Assembly: GCF_042646065.1 (NCBI RefSeq)
Contig: NZ_JBHRTA010000032.1
Location: forward strand, 1 to 8,801
Direction of reading: 5' to 3'
Source of the DNA: Parapedobacter deserti
GTDB taxonomy: Bacteria > Bacteroidota > Bacteroidia > Sphingobacteriales > Sphingobacteriaceae
Length of the DNA stretch: 8,801 nt
The position numbers were made by a program, and so were the translations under genes. The notes under the pieces are model-generated. The model was given only the letters and a program-made list of their open reading frames with translations. It searched no databases and was not told where the DNA came from. Position 1 is the first letter of the stretch; every line of letters begins with the position of its first letter. Shown piece by piece: positions 1 to 6,217 of the stretch.

Positions 1-44
1 GCTTTCATCTCCTCGTAATCGAATTCTTCTTGCTTTTCTTTCAT
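1..44 (-). CDS. IS256-family transposase, N-terminal fragment (cut by window edge)
   Basis: A minus-strand reading frame opens with ATG at 44-42 and runs off the window at base 1. The 14 full codons read MKEKQEEFDYEEMK. This acidic, glutamate-rich start resembles the N terminus of IS256-family (Mutator-type, DDE) transposases of Bacteroidota, which commonly begin with an EEFDFEEF-like stretch. The AT-rich leader and the IS256-like terminal sequence before it agree with this. Only the extreme N terminus is visible, so no catalytic residue can be checked and the family call is tentative. Confidence 0.45.
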   Translation of the reverse strand, partial: MKEKQEEFDYEEMK

Positions 45-103
45 TTTAAACTGTGACTAAGTTAACATTTTATAACTCTTGACACAGTTGATTTTACAGT
101 CTC
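1..103 (-). mobile_element. IS256-like insertion sequence, one end only
   Basis: The first hundred bases look like the 5' end of an IS256-family element running leftward out of the window. On the minus strand an end-like sequence beginning GAGACTGTAAAATCAACTG lies at about 103 down to 85. It is followed by an AT-rich leader and then the first codons of a protein with a transposase-like N terminus (44 to 1). The boundary near 103 is placed by resemblance to IS256-family ends in Bacteroidota, from memory. The other end and the target duplication lie outside the window. The gene to the right begins in open frame directly at this boundary, which suggests that the element inserted into it. Confidence 0.55.
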
Positions 104-112
104 TTATCGATT

Positions 113-541
113 ATGAATTCCGGTAGTCACTTCGGCACAACTATCCCTTCTTGGGGTACTTGGGTGTTTTCGAGCTTTGACACCTTGGCATTGCGTAATA
201 TGTATCCACCATCGCCAACTCGTTTTTACCTCAATCCGGGTGTTTCACCAAAGCGGAATGTAATTCTTTTAGATGGTTGGGCTGACCCTCTATACGTACA
301 ATGGGATTCCACTAAGGTGACCGGTACTTTTGTAAATATCGAGTTATACCAATATGGAAATTTGGTTCATACGTTTTACAATCTTCCCAATATTGGAGAA
401 TCGTATCAACAAGTTAACACACTTTTGACATCTACAGGTGGGGGGAATGGGGTGAAGCAAGAAGTCCAGTTGAAAATAATTTCGAGTTCCAATCCTAGTG
501 TCTTTGATTTTTCTCCAATTTTCAAACTAGCGTCTACTTGA
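113..541 (+). CDS. Surface-protein remnant with a Kre9/KNH-like beta-sandwich tail, 5'-truncated
   Basis: The reading frame is open from base 92, right after an in-frame stop, and its first ATG is at 113, giving 142 residues. There is no signal peptide and no ribosome binding site. Residues from about 45 to the end resemble the Ser/Thr-rich Kre9/KNH-type beta-sandwich seen as a C-terminal module in secreted bacterial proteins: a strand with YVQWDS, then VNIELYQYGNLV, then an LKIISSSNPSVFDFSP-like segment close to the end. The frame starts just where the IS256-like end stops, so this is most simply the 3' part of an exported protein gene cut by that insertion. The ATG at 113 is probably an internal codon. 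Expression from an outward-facing IS promoter is possible but not shown. The domain match is by eye and moderate. Confidence 0.5.
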   Translation: MNSGSHFGTTIPSWGTWVFSSFDTLALRNMYPPSPTRFYLNPGVSPKRNVILLDGWADPLYVQWDSTKVTGTFVNIELYQYGNLVHTFYNLPNIGESYQQVNTLLTSTGGGNGVKQEVQLKIISSSNPSVFDFSPIFKLAST

Positions 542-768
542 TGATTAATTGTTTGGTTGGTTATTGATACCTAATTGTTGAGCGTTTGGCTTCAACTCGC
601 ATAAAGGACGAAGCTTTGTTAGCTTGTTTCGAGCGCAATCAATCCATCCACGCTAGATAGCTGGTTTCAAGGCGGGAATTTCAAAGGAGCTGTTGAAGCT
701 TCGAACAATTGGGTGACCCAAGGTAATTGGGCCCGTTTGGATTAAGCTATTTGTTGTTCAAAAACTTT
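542..768. other. Gene-poor spacer between surface-protein remnant and IS1182-like element
   Basis: Apart from the short C-terminal gene remnant at 623-745, no start codon with a plausible gene, no convincing promoter and no strong hairpin was found here. It is probably leftover chromosomal sequence between two insertion events. Confidence 0.4.
623..745 (+). pseudogene. C-terminal tail of a beta-helix-type surface protein (remnant)
   Basis: The frame from 623, just after a stop at 620, to the TAA at 743-745 encodes about 40 residues and has no start codon. It reads through PSTLDSWF, then FKGAVEASNNWVTQGN and ends WARLD. This matches the C-terminal signature of the larger protein that ends at 5066 in this window, where FLGAFGADDWTQGW is followed by a short acidic end. 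In both, a phenylalanine-x-GA block precedes a D/N-W-x-x-G-x-W block and the stop. It is therefore read as the last piece of a second member of the same family whose body has been lost. No function remains. Confidence 0.5.
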
Positions 769-1770
769 GGGGGCTGTCTAAAAAGGCGGCCCCTTTTATT
801 TTGCCGATACCGGTGATTCCGGTTGGTGGTGTGAGTGCAGAGGTTATTTGTTATGCAGCCTTCCCGATTCGGCTATAATGATTCGGGCATAAGTGGCACA
901 GTCTCAAAGGAGAAGGGCTACAGGGATTATCGGGGCCGTTATTTTCACTGTTTTTGGCCTTTGCGGCCATTTTCCTCAGGTTGTGCCCGATGGCCATGAG
1001 GGCAAATTCAATTCCGACACCCACCAGTCCTTTCAGGGTGAACCTATTGAAGTTGTTGTTGCCTTTAAGCTGCCCGAAGGCGGCTTCCGGTTCGATGGGC
1101 CTTTTGCTCCGGTGCATCAGCCCACGTTCGGATGTCAGCAGCTCCCGTGCTTTGTTCCTCAGTTCATTCAGTCGGTGGTTGATCATGATTATCCGGTCTT
1201 CCCTGCTCTTGTGGCACATCCCCAGCAGCGGGCAGCCTCCGCACCGTTTTGCACGGTAATAGCTTATCTGCGACACACACCCGTTGCCGCTCACCTTTTT
1301 ACCCTGCCTGTACCTTTTCATCGGCTGCCCCATCGGGCATTTGTAGAAGTCTTTCTCTTTATTGTAGAATAGGTTTTGCTGCAGGAACGGGTTGTTCGTG
1401 TAAGCGCGCTTCTGCTCGGTGTGGAAGTAATTATATTTGACAAAGGCGTCCATACCATGGATTCCAGCAGTTCGTAGTTTTCCTCACTGCCGTATCCCGA
1501 ATCGGCCACCACCTCTTTGCTCTGTGTGCCGTATTGCTGCTGGAAACCCTCCAGATGGCCTTCCAGCGTGGTGGTGTCACCCGCCGTTTGGTGGATGCTG
1601 TAATGGGTGATGAGTTGTTCTTCCGTGCTGATTTGCGTGTTGTAAGCCGGTTTCAGCTGCCCGTGCTGCATGTGGTCATCCTTGAGCCGCATGAAGGTGG
1701 CATCTGTGTCGGTTTTGCTGTAACTGTTGCGCCCGCCGAGTGTTTCCAGCTGCTGTTCATACTTCTAAAG
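769..1770 (-). mobile_element. IS1182-like insertion sequence, 5' half deleted
   Basis: This is the remnant of a DDE transposon whose transposase runs right to left. One terminus is probably at about 769, where a GGGGGCTGTCTAAAAAGG-like sequence sits, similar to the ends of IS1182-type elements in Bacteroidota. Its arms GGGGC and GCCCC can also pair with each other. The opposite terminus and the first half of the transposase gene are missing. The IS1182 reading frame can be followed back to about 1770 and then meets the start of an IS3 orfA. The junction lies somewhere in 1765-1800. A deletion or illegitimate recombination, not a clean insertion, must have joined the two elements. Confidence 0.65.
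851..1770 (-). pseudogene. IS1182-family transposase, N-truncated and frameshifted
   Basis: Two minus-strand frames together give the C-terminal half of an IS1182-type DDE transposase. The upstream frame (about 1770 to 1455) carries GGRNSYSKTDTDATFMRLKD, then LKPAYNTQISTE, and VVADSGYGSEENYELLESM. The downstream frame (from about 1453 to the stop at 851) continues with DAFVKYNYFHTEQKRAY, the cysteine block CGGCPLLGMCHKS, the RPIEPEAAFGQLKGNNNF segment and the ending IGHNLRKM. Continuity of family motifs across 1450-1460 indicates a single-base deletion, since restoring one G gives ESMGMDAFVKY. The N-terminal part of the gene is absent. A stop codon in the family frame also lies just upstream of KYEQQLE, near 1768. 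The gene cannot make an active transposase. Confidence 0.8.
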
Positions 1771-1948
1771 AAGTGGGAAAAGATCTTGTTTCGGCATGCT
1801 CCAGAAATTCCCGCTTCCACGTGGTGATCTGGTTAGGGTGGATCTCGCACCTGGCTGCCAATTCGTGCACCGTACTGATTTCCTTGATCGCTTCGATGGC
1901 AACTTTTGCCTTGAATGCTGCGCTAAACTTTCTGCGTTCCTTCTTCAT
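1757..1948 (-). pseudogene. IS3-family transposase OrfA, truncated (left copy)
   Basis: The frame opens with ATG at 1948 and encodes a helix-turn-helix protein of the HTH_Tnp_1 type found as OrfA in IS3-family elements. It begins MKKERRKFSAAFKAKVAIEA, then VHELAARCEIHPNQITTWKR, where the second helix of the DNA-binding motif ends. After EFLEHAE the resemblance to OrfA stops and the frame runs into IS1182 sequence, closing at 1757 after 63 codons. IS3 OrfA proteins are usually near 90-110 residues, and the OrfB integrase part is missing altogether. Its first 47 coding bases are identical to the partial copy at 8755-8801. Confidence 0.8.
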
Positions 1949-2005
1949 TTTACAACTGCTAATTTAGAAATTAATTCAGTTGTCTAATATTTGGAGGAAA
2001 CCGCA
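1771..2005 (-). mobile_element. IS3-family insertion sequence, left copy (5' end only)
   Basis: The element starts at 2005 with TGCGGTTTCC on the minus strand, matching the TG start usual for IS3-family terminal repeats. It continues leftward through a leader and the start of orfA, and is broken off at about 1771-1800 by IS1182-like sequence. Bases 2005 down to 1902 match 8698-8801 at 103 of 104 positions; the single difference is at 1995 versus 8708. Identity stops sharply at 2006/8697, which fixes the terminus. The outer terminal repeat and target duplication of this copy are lost. Confidence 0.8.
1953..1982 (-). repeat. Inverted repeat in IS3 leader, left copy
   Basis: CAACTG and CAGTTG arms, with AATTT/AAATT inside, bracket 30 bases ending four bases before the orfA start. 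The identical structure is at 8721-8750. Confidence 0.5.
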
Positions 2006-2027
2006 GACAACCACTATGGGGCCATAT

Positions 2028-2123
2028 TCAACTCATCTCCCGCAACCTGCTGCGCTTAGCATAGGATAACGCTACCGCCATCCTCTTAATTTGGTCATCA
2101 GATACTTTTGGCCTTTTTCCCAT
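2028..2123 (-). CDS. Very short unidentified basic frame, possibly the start of a lost gene
   Basis: ATG at 2123 opens a 31-residue frame, beginning MGKRPKVSDDQIKRMAVALS and closing at 2028, only 23 bases from the IS3 end. The composition (basic, with a short predicted amphipathic helix after KVSDDQ) is like the N terminus of a DNA-binding or recombinase/transposase helix-turn-helix segment, but I do not recognise a family. A perfect inverted repeat lies directly upstream (2134-2171), an arrangement like the end of a mobile element. It may be a gene start broken by the IS3 insertion and later mutation, or a chance frame. Confidence 0.25.
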   Translation of the reverse strand: MGKRPKVSDDQIKRMAVALSYAKRSRLREMS

Positions 2124-2133
2124 AATAACTACT

Positions 2134-2171
2134 GAGACTTTTAAAGTTTAAAATTCTACCCTAAAAGTCTC
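2134..2171. repeat. Inverted repeat GAGACTTTTA / TAAAAGTCTC
   Basis: GAGACTTTTA at 2134-2143 is perfectly complementary to TAAAAGTCTC at 2162-2171, with an 18-base AT-rich loop. Pairing extends further outward as ACTG/CAGT if one unpaired base is allowed. There is no T-run next to it, so it is not an obvious terminator. It may be an operator, an mRNA leader hairpin or part of an unrecognised mobile-element end. Confidence 0.5.
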
Positions 2172-2217
2172 CAGTTAAATGTAGCAACTCCAGCTGATTA
2201 TTGTTCATAAACTAAGG

Positions 2218-2246
2218 AGTATTTTACCCTAATAATGGGAAATACT
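2218..2246 (-). terminator. Possible weak terminator after the 545-residue lipoprotein gene
   Basis: AGTATTT-TA-CCC (2218-2229) can pair with GGG-AAATACT (2237-2246), leaving a two-base bulge and a seven-base loop. It lies about 30-55 bases past the stop at 2274 on the minus strand. No clear U-tract follows in that direction, so this is a weak call. Confidence 0.3.
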
Positions 2247-2273
2247 TTATCATCCTAATAAAGCATGAAATAA

Positions 2274-3911
2274 TTAAAACATGTTTGGACAATTACCTGT
2301 TTGGTGTGGGGAGAAGTTTGTGTTAGCGCGATACACCTTGGAAAATACTATTTCATCGTCAAATTTACCTGTATAATCCTTTATTTTAAAGGTATATTCT
2401 AGTCCCACCAGTCCAGAAAATCGAGCACCTCTATCTGTTAACAGATACCGTGCAGTATTAAGATAAGCTTGTATCCAACCGAATGATGCATACGAACCCG
2501 TAACTTCTGTCCATTCGGACTCCCATGGATATTCACTGTCGTGGTAATCGTGGATAACTTTTACCCTTTTCTCAACCAACTCCAATTCATCAAGGATATC
2601 GGGGTTTATCCAGTCACTTATCCTTGACACATCCAAATAGTATCTTAAGAAGCAGGGGCTTTCGCGTACATAATATATACTGCCACTCCAAAGAAATGAC
2701 AATACAGGAGGGTGGTATATTTGCCATATACCCGTTCTTTCGGTGTAGATCGGAGTGTAATAGCTTGGGTTTAATGGACTGTTTGGTCTAGGGCTCCAAG
2801 TGATAAAGTAGCGACTACGCTGAAAGTTGCTTGTACCGTTGGTTGAGACCATTCCATCATATTTTATCATTTGATCTGGGATATGTGCCTTTTTTCCACC
2901 AAAAAAAGCTTTTATAACCCCTAGCCCAGCGGCCACCGCCGCAATAATCGTGCTGGCTCCTTGAGGTGCAATGATTGTTTCAGGTATAGAATCACTGGCT
3001 CTGGCATTGTCCATGTTTTGAACATTTGCACTCGGATTCGAATCAAATACGTTTTCCAAAGCTTTGATAAAATCTGCTGAGGTTTTTGCAAATTCATGTC
3101 CTCGATTAATAGTGGTGGCGAAAGAATTGCCGCCGTTAGAATTTGCTCCGACTGAAATTTGTGCGGTTATATCACTGAAATCGGATGAAAGGTTTATTTC
3201 GGATTCATCGACCGCATATACAACCAAATCCAACAAATGCTCAGGACCTTCAGGTGTCCCCTCAAAGTTGGCAATGCTAAAATCTAAATTTAACCAGGTC
3301 TTTTCTGCATTTTTCGGAACTATTACTGTCTGCTTCTCATCACTACGATAAGTTTCGTGGGTGGAGTACTCCGGATCTGATGTGAAATTCAACATTGAGT
3401 TGGAACGAGCTTGATTTTTAAACGATAGGGTGGCTACAAAGTATGTTGGGGTTTGCTCGTTCCAAGGATTGGTTTCTTTATAATTATATATAAAAAATCT
3501 CAATATGCCTCTATACTTGTTGTACAATGCAAAAAAAGGAGTCTGGGCAGCTCTGTTCGGCGTGCCAAAATCTCTAAAATATAACCGCCAGCCATCTTCT
3601 GGGTAAAAGTCTTTGTCACTATCGGCCACTGCGGTAGGGTTTCCCATCGTGTTCCATGGTAACGAAATTGATCTGCTTTCGATTGGACCGTTTCCTTGAG
3701 AAACATATATGTCTGCATGTGTAGTACTACTCTCGTACCAATTCCACTGGTCAGAGAGATTTGGGTCTGAAGGGTCAGTTATTGCAGACAAAGTCATGTC
3801 ATCAGCGTTTTCCCAAATATCGCCTAAGTCGTTAATATTTTCATGTGCTGGTTTTTGACAGGATACCGTCAAGAATAGGAGCCCTAGAAGGAAAAATCTG
3901 ATACTTTTCAT
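2274..3911 (-). CDS. Secreted lipoprotein of unknown function, 545 residues
   Basis: The protein begins MKSIRFFLLGLLFLTVSCQK: a short basic N terminus, a hydrophobic core and a lipobox ending at Cys18, so it should be exported and lipid-anchored to the outer membrane or cell surface. The mature part is rich in aromatic residues and asparagine. Its clearest block is PEDGWRLYFRDFGTPNRAAQ at residues 104-123, followed at once by FFALYNKYRGILRFFIYNY (126-144), a pattern I believe recurs in uncharacterised Bacteroidota lipoproteins. A small glycine/alanine-rich hydrophobic stretch (about 318-339, ending AFFGGKK) divides the protein in two. The C-terminal half is again beta-rich and aromatic. No catalytic motif was found. 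The gene is more AT-rich than the ars operon (26 G/C in a 60-base sample at 2701-2760). It stands alone, convergent with nothing, and inside the IS3-bounded segment. Confidence 0.85.
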   Translation of the reverse strand: MKSIRFFLLGLLFLTVSCQKPAHENINDLGDIWENADDMTLSAITDPSDPNLSDQWNWYESSTTHADIYVSQGNGPIESRSISLPWNTMGNPTAVADSDKDFYPEDGWRLYFRDFGTPNRAAQTPFFALYNKYRGILRFFIYNYKETNPWNEQTPTYFVATLSFKNQARSNSMLNFTSDPEYSTHETYRSDEKQTVIVPKNAEKTWLNLDFSIANFEGTPEGPEHLLDLVVYAVDESEINLSSDFSDITAQISVGANSNGGNSFATTINRGHEFAKTSADFIKALENVFDSNPSANVQNMDNARASDSIPETIIAPQGASTIIAAVAAGLGVIKAFFGGKKAHIPDQMIKYDGMVSTNGTSNFQRSRYFITWSPRPNSPLNPSYYTPIYTERTGIWQIYHPPVLSFLWSGSIYYVRESPCFLRYYLDVSRISDWINPDILDELELVEKRVKVIHDYHDSEYPWESEWTEVTGSYASFGWIQAYLNTARYLLTDRGARFSGLVGLEYTFKIKDYTGKFDDEIVFSKVYRANTNFSPHQTGNCPNMF

Positions 3912-4074
3912 AATTTATATTTTTTTGTAAAAAAATTAAGCAAGATATTAAATGGTGTTGGTTAATATTGTAATATTCAAATCAACTACCTTTAAATATT
4001 TTGTTAAGGTTCTGTTAAAATTTAAAACATGCCGACAGGTAGGAATCTCCTAGCTAATCGTTGAAGTTGAGTAA
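3912..4074. other. AT-rich spacer with no gene
   Basis: This is the upstream region of the lipoprotein gene read leftward, and the lost 5' side of the beta-helix gene read rightward. It contains repeated AATATT blocks around 3965-3978. No promoter could be assigned with the usual TTTG/TAnnTTTG spacing, and no insertion-sequence end was recognised at the point where the beta-helix frame begins. Confidence 0.4.
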
Positions 4075-5066
4075 AGCACTTCTGGAAGAAACGGCACAGT
4101 AAATTGTCAAACTGGCGATGACGACGACGATAACAGCGGGGTGATGGAGTACCTTCGCGTCGAGTTTGCCGGAATAGAACTGACCGCTAATAATGAAACG
4201 AATAGTATCACGTTAGGTGGTGTGGGGCGCGGAACGAAGTTTGAGCACATCATGGTTTCTTTCGGTGGCGATGATGGTATCGAGTGGTTCGGTGGTTCGG
4301 TAGATGGTAAATACATGGTCGTACAGGTACCTGGGATGATAGCTTTGACATTGACAACGGCTTTTCCGGTAGTCTGCAATTCGGGTTGGCCCTTCACTAC
4401 CCCAGCTATGCGGACCAGTCTGAGTCAAATGGCTTCGAATGGGATACGGACGGACAGAATAATCTTGACCGCTTTAAAACCTCTGTCGTAGCATCTAACT
4501 TTACGGTGATCGGTCCGGCGATAGATGGCAACAGCATCAGTAATAACTTCAGACATGCGGTTGACCTGCGCAGAAATATAGCTGGGTCTATCTTCAATTC
4601 CGTATTTGTTGGATTCCCGACAGCTATCCGCATGAACCAATCATCTGTGTTTCCGAACTATGCAAACGGCACAGGGGTGATTGCCAACAACATTTTCTAC
4701 GCACGTGCAAACGCTGTTCTTTCGGGAAGCGATGTACCGGTGGCTGATATAGCAACTTATTTAGCCAACAACGACAATGTGGTACAAGCGGGCACCGACT
4801 TTCAGGCCTCCGCAGCTTATACCGCGTTGGGCTTAAATCCGAACTTGTTTTATGGAACAAGGACAAAAGAAGATTACCCCGTGAACCCGAACTTTGCTGT
4901 AACTGGTGGAACCCTTGCATCAGGAGCAAAATTTGACTACGCCAAATTTAACGAAGCCGGTCGTGCGGATAAATTTGACAAGTCGGTTCAGTTCCTCGGC
5001 GCGTTTGGCGCAGATGACTGGACGCAAGGTTGGACCAATTTCGATCCAATTGACGCAGTTTATTAA
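4075..5066 (+). pseudogene. Beta-helix-type secreted protein, 5'-truncated with one frameshift
   Basis: Two frames encode one family of exported, probably right-handed beta-helix proteins common in Bacteroidota and usually annotated as hypothetical. The first frame is open from 4075, just after a stop, and has no start codon. It reads GDDDDDNSGVMEYLRVEFAG, NSITLGGVGRG and the hallmark GGDDGIEWFGGSVDGKYMV. Near 4320-4330 the family sequence jumps to a second frame (GTWDDSFDIDNGFSGSLQFG, then ADQSESNGFEWDTDGQNN and FTVIGPAIDGNS). That frame runs to the stop at 5064-5066 and ends FLGAFGADDWTQGWTNFDP. The first ATG in the second frame is at 4386, but it is internal. The N-terminal half, including the signal peptide, is missing. 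A base lost or gained near 4325 explains the shift; a sequencing error there cannot be excluded, but the missing 5' part would remain. A perfect terminator follows at 5084. Confidence 0.7.
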
Positions 5067-5083
5067 TAAATAAGATAGGCGTG

Positions 5084-5113
5084 AAAGCAAGGGCACACGT
5101 GCCCTTGCTTTTT
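5084..5113 (+). terminator. Rho-independent terminator
   Basis: AAAGCAAGGGCA (5084-5095) and TGCCCTTGCTTT (5100-5111) form a perfect 12-base-pair stem over a CACG loop; the flanking C-G can also pair. The 3' arm runs into a short T-run (5109-5113). It lies 18 bases past the stop at 5066, so it ends transcription of the beta-helix gene and separates it from the lipoprotein gene at 5126. The sequence is nearly symmetric, but the T-run favours the plus strand. Confidence 0.85.
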
Positions 5114-5125
5114 GATTTAAGTGAT

Positions 5126-5707
5126 ATGAGGAAGCTGTTATTATTTTTAGGAGGGCTTGCATTTTTTTCAAGCTTTCTGTTGAGCTGTAACCAAACAAGA
5201 ACGTATGCACCGGATAATCATTTATCTGCCGCTCAACAGGATTCATTTAAATATGAGATCATCCGTTTTGTAGGGCGGCTGCCGAAACGTGCGACCTACG
5301 CCACGAAGTTCGAAAGCCGGTTTGATGAGCCGTATCGGCTGATGGCCCGTGCTATGGAGCTGGACAAGTACTATTATAACCCCAGCGACGACTATATTTA
5401 TTTTGAAATGAGCCGCATTGCGCCAAGCCTCTACGAGAAATATGTAGCTACCGGCGGACGGCTGAAACGCGACGATCAGGGTAAGATAGTTGAGTATGAA
5501 GAGATTTACCGCACTTGGAAAATGGCACGTGAGGACCTGGAAGAGAAGACCGCCATATTTTTTGACCATATGGTTAAAGGGAAAGACCTTTCTTCTTTTT
5601 ACACGGTAAATGTAGGCGATACGGAACACATCGAGTTTCCGGATGAGCATACTTATTTTGACAAAAATGAGCGGAGATGGATCCGGAAAAATTTTTCGAT
5701 AAATTGA
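5126..5707 (+). CDS. Small conserved-type lipoprotein of unknown function, 193 residues
   Basis: Starting from ATG at 5126 gives MRKLLLFLGGLAFFSSFLLS followed by Cys21, a classic lipoprotein signal with lipobox LLSC, so the protein should be membrane-anchored on the periplasmic or surface side. The frame is open back to 5081, but that start falls inside the terminator and would put 15 residues before the signal peptide, so 5126 is chosen. The mature part is soluble and mixed alpha/beta, with blocks YEIIRFVGRLPKR (about 53-65), YIYFEMSRIAPSLYEKYVATGG, YEEIYRTWKM and IEFPDEHTYFDKNERRW near the end. I recall similar uncharacterised proteins in Sphingobacteriaceae but cannot name a domain. There is no strong Shine-Dalgarno sequence, which is usual in this phylum. 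The gene stands alone between the terminator and the ars promoter. Confidence 0.85.
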   Translation: MRKLLLFLGGLAFFSSFLLSCNQTRTYAPDNHLSAAQQDSFKYEIIRFVGRLPKRATYATKFESRFDEPYRLMARAMELDKYYYNPSDDYIYFEMSRIAPSLYEKYVATGGRLKRDDQGKIVEYEEIYRTWKMAREDLEEKTAIFFDHMVKGKDLSSFYTVNVGDTEHIEFPDEHTYFDKNERRWIRKNFSIN

Positions 5708-5818
5708 TACGTTTTGCTGTTTTGGCAACATACGCGTTGGATATAGCAGAAGGTGACGTGCGGCATTGTTGTATTTTCCGCCGGTACAACTGATATTCAA
5801 TGGTGATTAGAAAATTTG

Positions 5819-5850
5819 TTTGCAATTGCGGATTATTTATCGTAATATTG
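5819..5850 (+). promoter_or_regulatory. Promoter of the ars operon (Bacteroidota type)
   Basis: TTTG at 5819-5822 and TAATATTG at 5843-5850 are separated by 20 bases. This fits the Bacteroidota primary-sigma pattern of TTTG, 19-21 bases, TAnnTTTG with one mismatch in the second box. Transcription would begin some 18 bases or less before the arsR start codon at 5869. Confidence 0.55.
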
Positions 5851-5854
5851 CAAT
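5839..5854. promoter_or_regulatory. Putative ArsR operator at the arsR promoter
   Basis: ATCGTAATATTGCAAT is an imperfect palindrome: half-sites ATCGTAAT and ATTGCAAT, with 12 of 16 positions matching its own reverse complement. It covers the -7 box of the promoter, so a bound ArsR dimer would block transcription. A similar site occurs at 6218. Assignment to ArsR is inferred from position and symmetry. Confidence 0.5.
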
Positions 5855-5868
5855 CAATAAATTAGGCG

Positions 5869-6198
5869 ATGGGTATTACCAAAACAGAAATATTCAATGA
5901 GCAGCAAAACAAGTTGGCCATGATGTTGAAAGCAATGGCGCATCCTGCCCGTATCGCCATCCTGCAACATATTATCAAGCAGCGTGCCTGCATCTGCAAT
6001 GACCTGGTGCAGGAGCTCGGATTGGCACAGGCCACCATTTCCCAGCACCTGCGGGAGCTTAAGAATATTGGCATTATCAAAGGGAGCATCGAGGGTACCA
6101 GCGTATGCTATTGCATCGATGGACAAGTCTGGAGGGCGATTCAGAGGGAACTGGATCTTTTTTTCTCGCAGGACGTGGCTGTGGAAAAATGCTGTTGA
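5869..6198 (+). CDS. arsR: ArsR-family arsenite-responsive transcriptional repressor
   Basis: This is a small winged helix-turn-helix repressor of 109 residues, the usual size for ArsR/SmtB proteins. It binds its own promoter as a dimer and releases DNA when As(III) or Sb(III) binds. The N-terminal helices read MLKAMAHPARIAILQHI (about 19-35), then the metal-site helix has CICNDLVQEL (41-50), and the recognition helix is in QATISQHLRELKNIGI (54-69). Cys41 and Cys43 are spaced like the C-x-C pair of the classical ArsR inducer site. Further cysteines are Cys80, Cys82 and the terminal Cys108-Cys109. The first ATG of the frame is used, with only a weak AGG before it. It leads an operon with the DUF6428-type gene, arsC and acr3. 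The 88-base gap after it begins with a nine-base T-run and holds a second operator-like site. Confidence 0.93.
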   Translation: MGITKTEIFNEQQNKLAMMLKAMAHPARIAILQHIIKQRACICNDLVQELGLAQATISQHLRELKNIGIIKGSIEGTSVCYCIDGQVWRAIQRELDLFFSQDVAVEKCC

Positions 6199-6217
6199 TT
6201 TTTTTTTGATTTCTTTC

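Larger units (their letters stand above)
2006..2273. other. Spacer between left IS3 end and lipoprotein gene
   Basis: This stretch holds a 31-codon minus-strand frame, a perfect 10-base inverted repeat and a hairpin just after the stop of the lipoprotein gene, each listed separately. No recognisable full gene was found. Confidence 0.4.

Noticed and set aside
893..1372. Plus-strand open frame of 159 codons
   Set aside because: It lies antisense to the IS1182-type transposase, whose family motifs are clear on the other strand.
3912..4010. AT-rich AATATT-containing stretch as promoter or operator of the lipoprotein gene
   Set aside because: No pair of boxes with correct spacing was found, and AATATT repeats are expected in such AT-rich DNA.
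5081..5125. Upstream GTG start for the 193-residue lipoprotein
   Set aside because: It would place the start within the terminator and add residues ahead of the signal peptide.
5243..5800. Minus-strand open frame of 185 codons across the second lipoprotein
   Set aside because: Antisense to a gene with a clear signal peptide and lipobox; its own sequence shows no domain or start signal.
6199..6207. T-run right after arsR as a terminator
   Set aside because: No convincing stem lies before the T-run, and the downstream genes belong to the same operon.
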